Of a stretch of 64,000 nucleotides of DNA, positions 51,286-61,112 are shown piece after piece. The stretch is from Haloarcula pelagica (GTDB taxonomy: Archaea > Halobacteriota > Halobacteria > Halobacteriales > Haloarculaceae). The DNA lies in the NCBI RefSeq assembly GCF_030127105.1, contig NZ_CP126162.1, positions 414,762 through 478,761 of the forward strand. Reading direction: 5' to 3'. Position 1 is the stretch's first letter; the number at the start of each line of letters is the position of its first letter. The position numbers and the translations under genes were made by a program. The notes under the pieces were generated by a model. The model was not told where the DNA came from. It searched no databases and was given only the letters and a program-made list of their open reading frames with translations.

Positions 51286-52401
51286 ATGGCGACGCACGAA
51301 CAATCTACGTCCGACTCGAGGTGGTTCGATCCCCGGATGTTCGACTGGATCGATCGGTCGCTGCTCACGCTCATCGGCGCCAGCTTCGCGTTGACCGTCG
51401 CCGCCGGCCTCGTCCAGATCAGTCTCGGTGCCTACGGGATGTCCGTCCTGGAGGCCTGGCGACTTGTGTTCGCTCCCGCGATACTGTTCAATCCAAAGAC
51501 GTGGGAGGCGTTCCTCCTCGGGGGGGCAGTCCCAGAGCTGTCACAGGAGGCCTTTATCGTCTGGACGATCCGCATCCCGCGCGTCCTCGTCGCGTTCCTC
51601 GTCGGGATGAACCTCGCCGTCTCCGGCGGGATCTTTCAGGCAGTCACGCGAAACGAACTGGCGAGTCCGTACATCCTCGGCGTCTCCTCCGGGGCTGGAC
51701 TGGCAATCATGATCACGCTCATCTTCTTCACCGGACTGACGCCGCTGATCCCGCTATTCGCCTCCATCGGTGGTATCGTCGCCTTCATTATCGTCTACGT
51801 AATCTCCTGGAAGAACGGCACGTCGCCGGTTCGGCTCGTCCTCGCGGGCGTCATCGTCGGAACCGTGGCCGGCTCCTTTCAGCAGGGAATGTTTTTCATG
51901 ATCGAGGACATCGACGTCGCTCTCAGCGCGATGGCCTGGATGACTGGCTCCTTGACCGGGATCGATTGGGAGCAGGTGCGGATGATCCTCCCATGGACCG
52001 TCGTCTCGATGGGTCTCGCGCTCGTCGCCTCTCGACAGCTAAACGTACTCCTGCTGGGAGAGGATACTGCCGAATCGCTCGGGATGCCAGTCGAGACGAT
52101 GCGGTTCGCACTCTCAGTAATCGCGGTCGTCGCCGCTGCGGCGAGCGTTGCGGCCGCGGGACTCATCGGGTTCGTCGGTCTAATCGTTCCCCACATGGTC
52201 CGCAACATCGTCGGGAGCGATTACAAACGTCTCACGCTCGGCTGTTTGTTCGTCGGGCCGGCGCTCATCGTCGTTGCAGACACAGTTGCTCGCCTGCTCG
52301 TGAGTCCAAATCAGATCCCGGTCGGTATCATTACCGGCCTCATCGGCGGGCCGTACTTCCTCTACCTGATGCGGAAGAAACAGAACTTGGGTGAGATCTG
52401 A
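51286..52401 (+). CDS. FecCD/BtuC-type permease for iron chelates
   Basis: A 371-residue membrane protein with about nine to ten helices. The FecCD motif G-L-I-G-F-V-G-L-I-V-P-H-M-V-R near the C-terminus contacts the ATPase. The region A-V-S-G-G-I-F-Q-A-V-T-R-N is also typical. It transports ferric-siderophore complexes inward. It starts three bases after the binding-protein stop and overlaps the ATPase start. Confidence 0.93.
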   Translation: MATHEQSTSDSRWFDPRMFDWIDRSLLTLIGASFALTVAAGLVQISLGAYGMSVLEAWRLVFAPAILFNPKTWEAFLLGGAVPELSQEAFIVWTIRIPRVLVAFLVGMNLAVSGGIFQAVTRNELASPYILGVSSGAGLAIMITLIFFTGLTPLIPLFASIGGIVAFIIVYVISWKNGTSPVRLVLAGVIVGTVAGSFQQGMFFMIEDIDVALSAMAWMTGSLTGIDWEQVRMILPWTVVSMGLALVASRQLNVLLLGEDTAESLGMPVETMRFALSVIAVVAAAASVAAAGLIGFVGLIVPHMVRNIVGSDYKRLTLGCLFVGPALIVVADTVARLLVSPNQIPVGIITGLIGGPYFLYLMRKKQNLGEI

Positions 52402-53345
52402 TGTCGAAACAGACACACACCGAGCCTCACGCGGACGATACTGACACACCGGAGATCGGAGATCCGTTGCTGGGGGTCGACAGAGAGAGTGGAGGCGAGA
52501 GTCCCCTGGTGGCTGAGGAGTTGGTGCTCTCGTACCCCAGTAGCGACAAGCCGGTGATTGACGGCGAGGCGATGACGGCCCGATCGGGGGCCGTGACCGC
52601 ACTCGTCGGCCCGAACGGGTCGGGAAAGAGCACGTTCTTGAAAGGGATCGCAGACAAACTCGGGGAGAGAGAAGGCACGGTGCTTCTCAAAGGGCGCGAC
52701 ATCCAGTCGTACGGGACGAAAGAACTGGCCCGACAGCTTGGGTTACTGTCTCAAGAGAGTACAGCACCGGACAGTATCACCGTCGAAGACCTCGTCCATC
52801 ACGGTCGGTATCCACACCGTGGCTTCTTCGACCGCGTCTCGGACGAAGACGAGCGAGCGGTCGATCGGGCGATCGAACTCGCCGGCTGTGAGCACCTCCG
52901 GGATCGCGAGGTCGGCCAACTGAGCGGTGGTCAGAAGCAGCTGGCGTGGATCGCGATGGCGCTCGCACAGGACACCGATGTCTTGCTCCTCGACGAACCG
53001 ACGACGTTTCTCGACCTCCGGCATCAGCTCGAAGTAATGGAGATCATCGAGACGTTACGCGACGAGAGCGACATCACCGTCGTCATCGTGCTCCACGACA
53101 TTCAGCAAGCAGCTCGGATCGCCGACGAAATGGTCGCGCTGAAAGACGGCGAGGTCCGTGCACGTGGCTCCCCGGAAGCGGTCGTGACGGAAGAGCTTCT
53201 CGCAGACGTATTCGGAATCGAAGGGGAAGTCGACCAGACGGTCCACGGACCACGGATCGAACCCATCCGCCCCCGTCCGGATGAATCGGATGAAGGGGAC
53301 ACAGACCAAGCGGTTACCGAAGAGGGAGAATCAGAAGCACCGTAA
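52401..53345 (+). CDS. Iron-chelate ABC transporter ATPase (FecE/FhuC-like)
   Basis: A 314-residue ATPase with Walker A G-P-N-G-S-G-K-S-T, Q-loop, signature L-S-G-G-Q-K-Q-L-A and Walker B V-L-L-L-D-E-P-T-T. The acidic N-terminal 35 and C-terminal 35 residues are halophilic extensions. It is the third gene of the uptake operon. Confidence 0.95.
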   Translation: MSKQTHTEPHADDTDTPEIGDPLLGVDRESGGESPLVAEELVLSYPSSDKPVIDGEAMTARSGAVTALVGPNGSGKSTFLKGIADKLGEREGTVLLKGRDIQSYGTKELARQLGLLSQESTAPDSITVEDLVHHGRYPHRGFFDRVSDEDERAVDRAIELAGCEHLRDREVGQLSGGQKQLAWIAMALAQDTDVLLLDEPTTFLDLRHQLEVMEIIETLRDESDITVVIVLHDIQQAARIADEMVALKDGEVRARGSPEAVVTEELLADVFGIEGEVDQTVHGPRIEPIRPRPDESDEGDTDQAVTEEGESEAP

Positions 53346-53696
53346 CCATCTTCTGTTCCGAAAAATTTGACATGAATTGTATTTAATCTCATATATCGAA
53401 TTCTTGGAGTTCAGACGGATGGGGCGAAAAAGCACATGATACTACACGTTTAACATATGCCTGACTCGTTATTCGTTCGAATTGATCCCAGAATAACGCT
53501 CTAGAAGTCGGAGGCGATGTAGGTAGTACTACAGTTGTCTGAGGCGTGGGGACTGATAGTAGATGTCGCTACTATCGCACGAGCTGGTTGAGTGAACGCG
53601 TAGCGCGATTTAATCTATTGTTTCTGATTTGAATAGAAGCCACACATCAAAACCCATCCTCCGAGGTTGTGACAGTAAGATACCATTCTATACCCA
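53346..53696. other. Intergenic region with a stem-loop
   Basis: A 351-base gap with AT-rich and no coding signal. GATAGTAG (53555-53562) and CTACTATC (53569-53576) form a perfect 8-base stem with a 6-base loop. It may be a transcription terminator for the iron operon or a regulator site. Other features are not recognised. Confidence 0.45.
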
Positions 53697-54338
53697 ATGA
53701 CCGATATTGAGGCCGTTATTCAGGTCGAACATCCCGATATAGTGTGCACGGAGTCAGTCGCGCACGACCAAAGTTCGAAAGTAATGTCGGTGTCGGAGGC
53801 GGGAACTGACCCAACGTCTAGAACCTTCTATTATTACATCGAATCATCTGACTTCAATCGGTTCGAAGACGGACTACGGAACGATAATACCATCGCTGAA
53901 TTCGAACGGATCATCGAAACCAGAGATCAGGAGGCGATATATTGCGTCGAATACAGTGGCGAAGGGATACTTCTCTCACCGGTGATTTCGGCCGCGAATG
54001 GTGTTATCCTCGATAAGGAAAACGATGGAAGCTCTTGGCTGTTCAGAATCTGGATGACCGAACGAGAAGACCTGCGGTATATCTGGGACTACGCCCAACA
54101 GAATGATATTGAAATCGAACTACAGCGTGTGAATGAATACGCGAGTTTAGGAAATACAGACGCTGGATTGACCGATAGCCAAAGGGAAGCACTTCTCGTC
54201 GCACTCGAAACAGGGTATTTCGAAGAACCACGGAACGCAACTCTCGGCGAGGTCGCCGCTGCTCTGGATATCTCACAACCTGCAACTGGTGGTCTCCTTC
54301 GACGTGGAGTCAGGCGGCTCATCATATCGTCCCTGTAG
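53697..54338 (+). CDS. HTH_10 (Bat-type) transcription regulator
   Basis: A 213-residue regulator with an N-terminal sensing region and a C-terminal HTH_10: L-T-D-S-Q-R-E-A-L-L-V-A-L-E-T-G-Y-F through L-D-I-S-Q-P-A-T-G-G-L-L-R. Its codons are less GC-rich than in region 1, as expected in the accessory part. Targets unknown. Confidence 0.85.
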   Translation: MTDIEAVIQVEHPDIVCTESVAHDQSSKVMSVSEAGTDPTSRTFYYYIESSDFNRFEDGLRNDNTIAEFERIIETRDQEAIYCVEYSGEGILLSPVISAANGVILDKENDGSSWLFRIWMTEREDLRYIWDYAQQNDIEIELQRVNEYASLGNTDAGLTDSQREALLVALETGYFEEPRNATLGEVAAALDISQPATGGLLRRGVRRLIISSL

Positions 54339-54418
54339 ATGAAAGCAAAACCCAAAGTAACTACAAACCCGACGCCGATATACTGTAGGCCCATTGCTGG
54401 GTTCTTCAACGCTGACTA

Positions 54419-54778
54419 TTGAGCGGCCATCCCTCCACAGAAAAGTACTACAAATCGAATGGTGGCGACGAGCTGTGGGTGATGCCCACGCCCGCCCACG
54501 CGGAAGCACTCGTCGGTGTCGGAAACCTTCCATCTGGCAATCTCGATCAGGCAATCGAGGCGTTGCCTTGGGGTGAAGTCTACGATATTACCGAACCCCT
54601 GTCGGTGGAAGCGGCCCGGATCGCCGACGAAATCGGGCCGGAGAGGCCGTATCTCGGCGGCGTTGATGCGCTCGTGGCTGCTGTCGGTCGAGAACTCGAC
54701 GCACCAGTTGTCTCGGCGGATGGCGACCTCACCCACGACGAAACAAAACAAGTCATCGACGTCGAGGAGTATCGATGA
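54419..54778 (+). pseudogene. VapC-type PIN-domain toxin remnant
   Basis: The C-terminal 100 or so residues of a PIN nuclease: D-E-L-W-V-M-P-T-P-A-H-A-E-A-L, I-A-D-E-I-G-P-E and A-D-G-D-L-T-H are the conserved pieces. The N-terminus with the first catalytic Asp is missing and an in-frame stop is just upstream of the only start (TTG). No VapB is adjacent. It is a dead toxin-antitoxin remnant. Confidence 0.7.
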
Positions 54779-54876
54779 GTGCGACACGTAGTCACCGATT
54801 CTACTGATTCTGGCTCGGAGGTGCCTGCCCGCCGAAACACTCCAGGAGAATCGCACGTCAGTCCATACCAGGACCG

Positions 54877-55104
54877 ATGACCGACTGGACCGAAGCCGTC
54901 CACAGCGTCGAGGTCCTCATCCGGCAGGTTCCGTGGGTCGTCGTCAGCCGGATCGAGGGCCAGGCCTACCACTTCCCGGCGCCGGGGGCGACTGCCCACG
55001 GCGAGGCCGTTCCAACCCGTGGCGCGGAGAACAATGACACCAAGTTCCGGATCGTCCGGATCACCGCCGTCGTCCCGATGTATAGGTTTCAATATCAGCG
55101 CTGA
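54877..55104 (+). CDS. Short hypothetical frame, possibly a remnant
   Basis: A 75-codon frame with GC3-rich codons from an ATG at 54877. The opposite strand is also open and equally GC-rich here, so I cannot decide the coding strand. It may be the tail of a deleted gene. Confidence 0.3.
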   Translation: MTDWTEAVHSVEVLIRQVPWVVVSRIEGQAYHFPAPGATAHGEAVPTRGAENNDTKFRIVRITAVVPMYRFQYQR

Positions 55105-55127
55105 ACTAAGAGTAAATACGAACGACG

Positions 55128-56051
55128 ATGACAGAGAACCGTTTGGCGACGGACATTTTTCGTCTCCTCGCTGACGACACACGGGTCGATATTCTTCGTG
55201 CTCTTGCTGTTGCGCAGTACGAGCGCGCACAAGTCGGCTCAGGGGCTGCCGAACTCGGGTTTTCCGAGATCTACGATCTCGTCGATGTGGAGAACACGTC
55301 GAAGCTGTCATATCACCTCGGAGAACTCACCGAGACCTATCTGCGGAAAAGCAACGACGGCTACTCGTTGTCACACGCTGGTGAGCGTATCGTTCGATTC
55401 ATACTGTCGGGGAATTACAAGCAACCGGAGTCATTCGGGCCTGAAACGGTCGATGGCGTGTGCGTCTTCTGCGGCGAGGAAGCGCTGGAAGCAAAACTCT
55501 CGCATCAATTCCTCCGTATCGACTGTACGGCCTGTGAGCAACAGGTGACGGGACAGCCGATCACCCCCGCACAGGTCAGGACGCGAGACGGCGAGTCGTT
55601 CGTGCAGAGTGTCAAGTTGCGCAGTGCGGAGGATGCTAGGCAGATACGGCGGGAGATGTGTCCAGAGTGCGGGGCGCGTTTGTCCGCCGAGGTGGTTTCG
55701 GTGCCCGAAACTCCATTACCCGATGCTGATTCGCTCGTGGTGACCAGTTCCTGTGAGGAGTGTCTCCGGGAGTATAACAGTCCGTTGACCTACAGTGTTG
55801 TCTACCATCCGGCGTCGATTGCGTTTCACTGGGATCGTGGCGTCGATGTGGCGGCACGAGGTCTCTGGGAGTTTCACCAATACGTCTACGAGGGGCGCTG
55901 GACGTCCGAACAAACGGCGTCTGATCCCAACGAATACGAGGTCGTATTACGTCACAGTGGCGATGCAGTTCGACTCTATCTCGATTCGACTGCGACGGTG
56001 GTGGGGACGGAGCGCGTGCGAGGCGCGAGTGGTGAATTTTCGCGATCCTGA
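55128..56051 (+). CDS. ArsR-like winged-helix regulator with a Cys-rich domain
   Basis: A 307-residue protein. The N-terminal winged helix (A-D-D-T-R-V-D-I-L-R-A-L and T-S-K-L-S-Y-H-L-G-E-L) is ArsR-type. The middle contains paired cysteines (V-C-V-F-C-G, C-T-A-C, C-P-E-C-G-A, C-E-E-C) that could bind zinc. It matches my memory of the haloarchaeal DUF7351 group. It lies just upstream of the operon at 56.2-60.2 kb and may control it through the CCGATA sites between them. Confidence 0.8.
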   Translation: MTENRLATDIFRLLADDTRVDILRALAVAQYERAQVGSGAAELGFSEIYDLVDVENTSKLSYHLGELTETYLRKSNDGYSLSHAGERIVRFILSGNYKQPESFGPETVDGVCVFCGEEALEAKLSHQFLRIDCTACEQQVTGQPITPAQVRTRDGESFVQSVKLRSAEDARQIRREMCPECGARLSAEVVSVPETPLPDADSLVVTSSCEECLREYNSPLTYSVVYHPASIAFHWDRGVDVAARGLWEFHQYVYEGRWTSEQTASDPNEYEVVLRHSGDAVRLYLDSTATVVGTERVRGASGEFSRS

Positions 56052-56111
56052 CAGAATTATTACGAAATTAGCGTTGACCAGACGATGTCGCTAGTCGGCC
56101 CGCTTCGATAT

Positions 56112-56205
56112 TATCGGTCTTAGAAGCGGAGAATCGCTGCAGTCTCCTCAACTCGAGTTTTGAAGGAGATCCGATAAATTATAAAATATCCGATATATTT
56201 ATCGG
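56112..56205. repeat. Cluster of CCGATA/TATCGG half sites
   Basis: CCGATAAAT (56171-56179) and ATTTATCGG (56197-56205) form a nine-base perfect inverted repeat. Another CCGATA begins at 56190 inside it, and a TATCGG lies at 56112-56117. They overlap an AT-rich TATA-like block just before the operon (start 56245), so they are a likely operator. Confidence 0.55.
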
Positions 56206-56244
56206 TGTCGCTGACTCGACGCCTAATCGCGGTCAACGCAACTC

Positions 56245-56945
56245 ATGCAATCGAGCAACTCCCACGACGCGACAGGCCCACAGTATCGAACACACAGCAC
56301 GGAGACCGATCGACACAAGTCGGCACAACGGGGCTCGAAATCGGCCGACGAGATCGCCGACGCGTATGCAGACGTGGCGGATAAACTCGCCCGGTGGCGA
56401 CAGCTCGACCAGTTCTTCGCCGGTCGGTATCGTCGGCGGCAATTTACGCACGCGAGGGGCGAGTCCTCGACGTTGCCTGCGGTACCGGACGGAACTTCCG
56501 CTCCCTCACATCGGCGAGCGAAGTCGTCGGTATCGACATCAGCGAGGAGATGCTCGTCCACGCCCGGAATGAACTCGGCAGGCTCGATTTGGAAGGCACC
56601 GTCCAGCAGATGGACGCCCAGGCACTCGACTTCCCTGACGACAGCTTCGACACCGTCATCTCGTCGTTTTCCACGTGCACGTTCCCCGATCCGATTGCCG
56701 CCCTCCACGAGATGGATCGGGTCTGCACACCTGACGGGGAAATCCTGCTCCTCGAACACAGACGCAGTGACGCCGCCCCACTTGCACGGTTCCAGGACTG
56801 GCGCGCCGAATCCCACTACGAGAAGACCGGCTGTCGATTGACTCACGATCCGCTGTCGACCGTCGAGCAGGCGGGCCTTCCAGTCGAGGACGTGTCGACT
56901 GCGTTCTTCGGTCTCGTCACCACCATCGACGTTATTCCGAGGTAA
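56245..56945 (+). pseudogene. Class I SAM methyltransferase, frameshifted
   Basis: Two frames combine to about 233 residues. The first (ATG 56245) gives an N-terminal helix region ending R-R-R-Q-F-T-H-A. The second continues as E-G-R-V-L-D-V-A-C-G-T-G-R-N-F, V-V-G-I-D-I-S-E-E-M and L-E-H-R-R-S-D-A-A-P. One added base near 56454 joins them. It resembles UbiE/Coq5-type enzymes, acceptor unknown. It leads the overlapping operon of small protein, CPBP protease and serine hydrolase. Confidence 0.75.
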
Positions 56946-56951
56946 TCATCC

Positions 56952-57116
56952 ATGAACACGCAACCGACCGACCCGTCGCTCAGGCACCGACGCAACCACG
57001 ACCCGCTCACAACGTACGAAGCCAGCATGTACGGTCTCCAACAGACGCATCGATACGACGCGGCCGAGACAGTGTCTCCGAATTCGGCCGCCACGCCGGA
57101 GGTGGCGGATGGCTAA
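56952..57116 (+). CDS. 54-residue protein coupled to the CPBP protease gene
   Basis: A small, polar protein from the ATG at 56952 (M-N-T-Q-P-T-D-P-S-L), rich in charged residues and without membrane helix. Its last codons overlap the CPBP start by eight bases, so it is translated together with it. Unknown family; it may be a substrate or partner of the protease. Confidence 0.6.
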   Translation: MNTQPTDPSLRHRRNHDPLTTYEASMYGLQQTHRYDAAETVSPNSAATPEVADG

Positions 57117-58055
57117 GACGGACTCCCGGCTTTACTCGCTCGTCTGGAGCCAACAGCGCAGCCGCGTGCGCCCCATCTGGAGCATCCTCGTCCCTATCGT
57201 CGTTGGCTTCCTGGCGTTGCGCCTCGTAGGTGTAGCCGCGCTCTCGTTCGACCTGCATCGCGGTGGGATGATGGTGGCCGCCTTCGGCGGGACGACCCTC
57301 GTGATGCTGGGTGTCATCGGTATCTCCGCGCGGTATCTCGACCAGCGACCAGTGCACGAGTATGGGTACCGCGTATCCCGCGACTGGTGGCAAGATCTCG
57401 TCGTCGGCACTGTGTTCGGCGTTCTCATCGTTGCGCTGGCTGTCGTCATCGCTCAAACCACCGGTTCCTTGCGAGTGACCAGCAGCACACTCGTCCCAGA
57501 CCCAGGACTACTCGGGTGGCTACTCGTCTTCTTCGCTGCGTTCGTCGGCGTCGCGTTCTACGAGGAGTTCATCTACCGTGGCTCGTTCATCACGAACGCC
57601 GTCGAGGGCTCACAGCTCGCGGTATCAGCCGCCCTGTGGCAATCGGCATTGCAGTGGTCGCAAGCACACTCGTGTTCGCACTCGTCCACCTCCCGGGGGC
57701 AATCCTCGCGGACGCCAACGTCGGCCTCGTCTTCGTGAAGACCGGGTTACTCGGCGGCTTATTCGGCGTCGCATACCTCCGTACCGAGGAACTTGCACTC
57801 CCGATGGGCCTGCACTTTGGCGTGAACTACGCGCTCATGAACATCTTCGGCATCGGTGCCGCAGAAGCCCCCGGTGTCCCGAGTCTACTGACTGTCGAAC
57901 AGACTGCGACAGGCCTATGGAGTCCATCTCGCGGTGTTCCGCTCATAGTTGCAGTCCTTGCCGGGTACGTCGTCGTGTTTCTGTGGACACGCTGGCGAAA
58001 CCGCGACCGCACTGCCAAGCAAGACACCCACCTCACCCACACCGGTTCCGATTAA
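57109..58055 (+). pseudogene. CPBP intramembrane protease, frameshifted
   Basis: Two frames make about 315 residues with eight or so helices. The first contains Y-E-E-F-I-Y-R-G-S (CPBP glutamates). The second contains F-A-L-V-H-L-P-G and G-L-H-F-G-V-N-Y-A-L-M-N. The break is at GGG (57606-57608); one more base restores A-V-E-G-L-T-A-R-G-I-S. Substrate unknown. Its stop overlaps the serine hydrolase start (TAATG). Confidence 0.8.
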
Positions 58056-59752
58056 TGACACAACCACGATTCTCGACAGCAGACGAAAGCAGGGACAAGA
58101 GTACGAGACGGTCGTTCCTCGCCGGCGTCGGTGGCCTCGGGCTCGTTGTCACCGGGACCACTACCAGTCGAACGAGCGCCACGACAGCCTCGAAGAGTGC
58201 CGACGCACAGCCAGGCGAGGCCCCGTTCACGAACTCAGAAGAACTCGAAGCGTTCGTCGACGACGTGATGGCTGACCGGATCGGGACGACGACGCCCGGA
58301 GCTACTGTCGCCATCGTCTCGGGAGACGCACCTGTCCTCACCAAGGGATACGGCGCTGCCGACGTCGAGACTGCTGTTCCAGTTCGAGCCGCCGAGACAG
58401 TGTTCAGAGTCGGGTCAGTCGGCAAACTCCTGACCTATACCGCCGTCATGAAAGGCGTCGAAGACGGTGTACTCGACCTCGATACCGACGTCAACACGTA
58501 TCTCAGCGACTCACGAGTTACGATCCCGGACACGTACGACGATTCCGTGACACTCCGACATCTCGGCACGCACACCGCCGGGTTCGAATCCACGCTCGAT
58601 CCCGACATCGTCGCAGACCCGGATACTCTCGACTCGCTGGAGACGTTACTCACGAACCAGCAGCCCTCGCGTATCCGCCCGCCTGGGAAGCTCGTCGGGT
58701 ACTCGAACTACGGCGCGGCGCTCGCTGGCCACGTCGTCGCCGAAGCCTACGACACGACGTTCGAGGAGTACGTTCAGTCGCGAATTTTCGATCCGCTCGG
58801 GATGACCCACAGCACGTTCCTCCAGCCGGTTCCGTCTGACCAGCCCGGCGACCTCGCTGCGCCACACATCCGCGATACCGACTCGTTTCTGGCAGCTGAC
58901 GATGTCTACATCAATATGCGTCCCGCGGGCTCGCTGAGCGCGACGGCCACGGACATGGCCGCGTTCATGCAGGCCCACCTCGGTGACGGCGCAGTCGATG
59001 ACGCTCGGATTCTCGACGCTGAGACCGCCGAGACGATGCACAGCCGTCACCACGTCCGTCACCCGGCAGTGACGAATTGGCGGTACGGGTTCCACGAGTA
59101 TGGGACGCCCGACGCCAACCTCATCGGCCACTCTGGTGCGACGATCAACTACACGAGCTACCTGTTGCTCGCCCCAGACCACGACGTCGGGATCTTCGTC
59201 GCCTACAACAGCAACCCGGACGAACTGCCGAAAGCCGTCGTTGACGAGATCGTCGCGGAGTACAAGCTCAACAGGCACCGACCACACCGACTCCGACATC
59301 GAGACCGGGCGGTCAGGAGCGCGCCGAAACCGTTGCCGGCGAGTACAGCCTCACCTCCCTCCCACAGAGGGGCCACTCCAGGTCGTTGATTTTCTCGAAC
59401 AGTTGACTGTTGAGCCAGCGGCCAATGGCCGCCTGCGCACAACGACTCTCGAAGGTGATGGCCGAGAGTGGGTGGAGACAGACCCGTACGTGTACGAGGA
59501 GGTCGGCGGCCACGACGTGTTAGCCTTCGAGGTCACAGATCACGAAGTAGACGTGCTGAATATGAATCGCGAACCCACTGGCGTCTACCAGCCTGTTCCG
59601 TTCCACGGACGCCAACTCGTCACAGGTGGTGTACTCGGGACCGCAGTATCCGGGTTCGGCCTCTCGCTCGCTGGCTGGGGCGGACATACTGCTTGGAAAC
59701 AGTGGACACAGCAGCGGTCAGACGACGAAACAGATAAGGGGACTCCGAATGA
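58055..59752 (+). pseudogene. Tat-exported beta-lactamase-like serine hydrolase, multiply frameshifted
   Basis: The main frame begins with a Tat signal (T-R-R-S-F-L-A-G-V) and carries the serine-hydrolase motifs R-V-G-S-V-G-K (S-x2-K), G-Y-S-N-Y (Y-x-N) and G-H-S-G-A (H-x-G). The remaining part, V-V-D-F-L-E-Q-L-T-V-E-P and a membrane helix, continues in other frames. One-base additions near 59274, 59361 and 59738 would give a single product ending in an ATGA overlap with the next gene at 59749. It would act outside the membrane on an unknown ester or peptide. Confidence 0.75.
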
Positions 59753-60156
59753 CAGACCAGCACAGCGCTCACCAACGAACCGGACAGCAACACGGACAGC
59801 CAAACCGAAGTGGAGTCACCAACGGTGTCAATCGCCGGCTGACGAGTGCCTCGTGGCTTGCCCGCGCAGCGAGTGTCGGTTTGAGTAGTGTCTCTCTCGG
59901 TTTCGTCGTGCTCTTCATGGTTGTCTTGCAGACCGGCGGGAATCTCACACTGTTCACGCGACCGCTGCCGATGCAGATCGCACTCTTCCTCCCGTCTCTC
60001 ATCGTGATGTTGACACTCGGGACGACTGCCGGTGCCTTGTTGGCATGGTGGTACCGCTACTGGTCACTGGCTGCACGTATCCACCAGACGGTACTTGCGG
60101 GGCTGGGGTTGGTGTACTGCTGGCAACTCTCAACCTTGGGGTTCCTGGCGGTGTAG
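59749..60156 (+). CDS. Three- to four-helix membrane protein
   Basis: A 135-residue protein starting M-T-D-Q-H-S-A-H with a polar N-terminus and helices at about 45-66, 76-97 and 110-130. It matches the membrane tail seen in other haloarchaeal serine hydrolases, so it may be either a separate gene or the C-terminus of the gene before it. ATGA overlap favours a separate, coupled gene if a base was lost at 59738-59741. Confidence 0.6.
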   Translation: MTDQHSAHQRTGQQHGQPNRSGVTNGVNRRLTSASWLARAASVGLSSVSLGFVVLFMVVLQTGGNLTLFTRPLPMQIALFLPSLIVMLTLGTTAGALLAWWYRYWSLAARIHQTVLAGLGLVYCWQLSTLGFLAV

Positions 60157-60225
60157 GCCGATGGACCACTCTATTCCACCGGAAGCGTTCGACATCACCA
60201 ATACTATCGACGGACATCAGCGCGC

Positions 60226-60912
60226 ATGAGGCTCCTCGCTGAATTCGAAATCTACTGCGACGCGCTCCCGCTTGTCGAAGTCGCCGCAACAGTACCTGCG
60301 GCAACGATACTCCTCGAACTGCAATTCAACCATGGGGAACGTCCGCTGTTTCTCGTGACCGTGACGAACGAGTCACATCAACCGGTTGCGAAGGCTCTTA
60401 CCGACGCCTATGATGTCGGTGAATGGACGCTCATTGGACAGGCGGGTGATACGCGTCGGTATCAGGTTGTCCCGGCGCTCAGTTTCGAGGACCAACTCGG
60501 CGAGCAGATTGATGACCTTGCTGGTCTCGAAGCGCTTGCCAGGGCAGACGCGATCATCGAACGGATTGAGGTATTCCCGGAGGGATGGCGACAGACAGGT
60601 TGGTTTGCCACCCGGGACGCGTTCAGTGAATTCTCGGCGTTCTGGCAACAGAACGCCGATTTTCAGTTATCACGCCTTACTCGTGATGGAGAGTCCGAAG
60701 CGCCTGGGAATGGGTTGACCGACCACCAGCAAGAGGCGCTCCGGACGGCCTACGAACTGGGCCATTTCGACATCCCCCGGCGGGCATCGCTTGAACAGAT
60801 CGCAGACGAGTTGGACATCTCCGCATCATCGGCCTCCGAACGCTTGCGTCGTGCCCAGGCCCAACTCATCGAGGAGACAGTAGCGACAACGTGGCCGCCA
60901 CTTCCAGAGTGA
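60226..60912 (+). CDS. HTH_10 (Bat-type) transcription regulator
   Basis: A 228-residue protein with the family's N-terminal module and the C-terminal HTH_10 (L-T-D-H-Q-Q-E-A-L-R-T-A-Y-E-L-G-H-F-D-I-P-R and L-D-I-S-A-S-S-A-S-E-R-L-R-R-A). It is separated from the serine-hydrolase operon by about 70 bases and may regulate it or be part of it. Confidence 0.88.
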   Translation: MRLLAEFEIYCDALPLVEVAATVPAATILLELQFNHGERPLFLVTVTNESHQPVAKALTDAYDVGEWTLIGQAGDTRRYQVVPALSFEDQLGEQIDDLAGLEALARADAIIERIEVFPEGWRQTGWFATRDAFSEFSAFWQQNADFQLSRLTRDGESEAPGNGLTDHQQEALRTAYELGHFDIPRRASLEQIADELDISASSASERLRRAQAQLIEETVATTWPPLPE

Positions 60913-61112
60913 ACCGCCTTACTGAGACTGGCTCAAACTATCCCGATCACACTCAGAGGTTGGCCGGCAGGTGACTGGGAGACTCCCGTCGGCTCATCGA
61001 GGTTGTTGGGAACATAGCAAACCCTGAGCCCCTCCAATATCACCCTCACTTAAACTGCCGGATAACTGAGAGACAGGCCTTCGCCGTTCACGCCTGAATC
61101 AAGAGACGTACA

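Noticed and set aside
54580..55311. Long minus-strand frame over the VapC remnant
   Set aside because: Its codons mirror the opposite strand and it contains no recognisable motif; the PIN motifs on the plus strand are clear.
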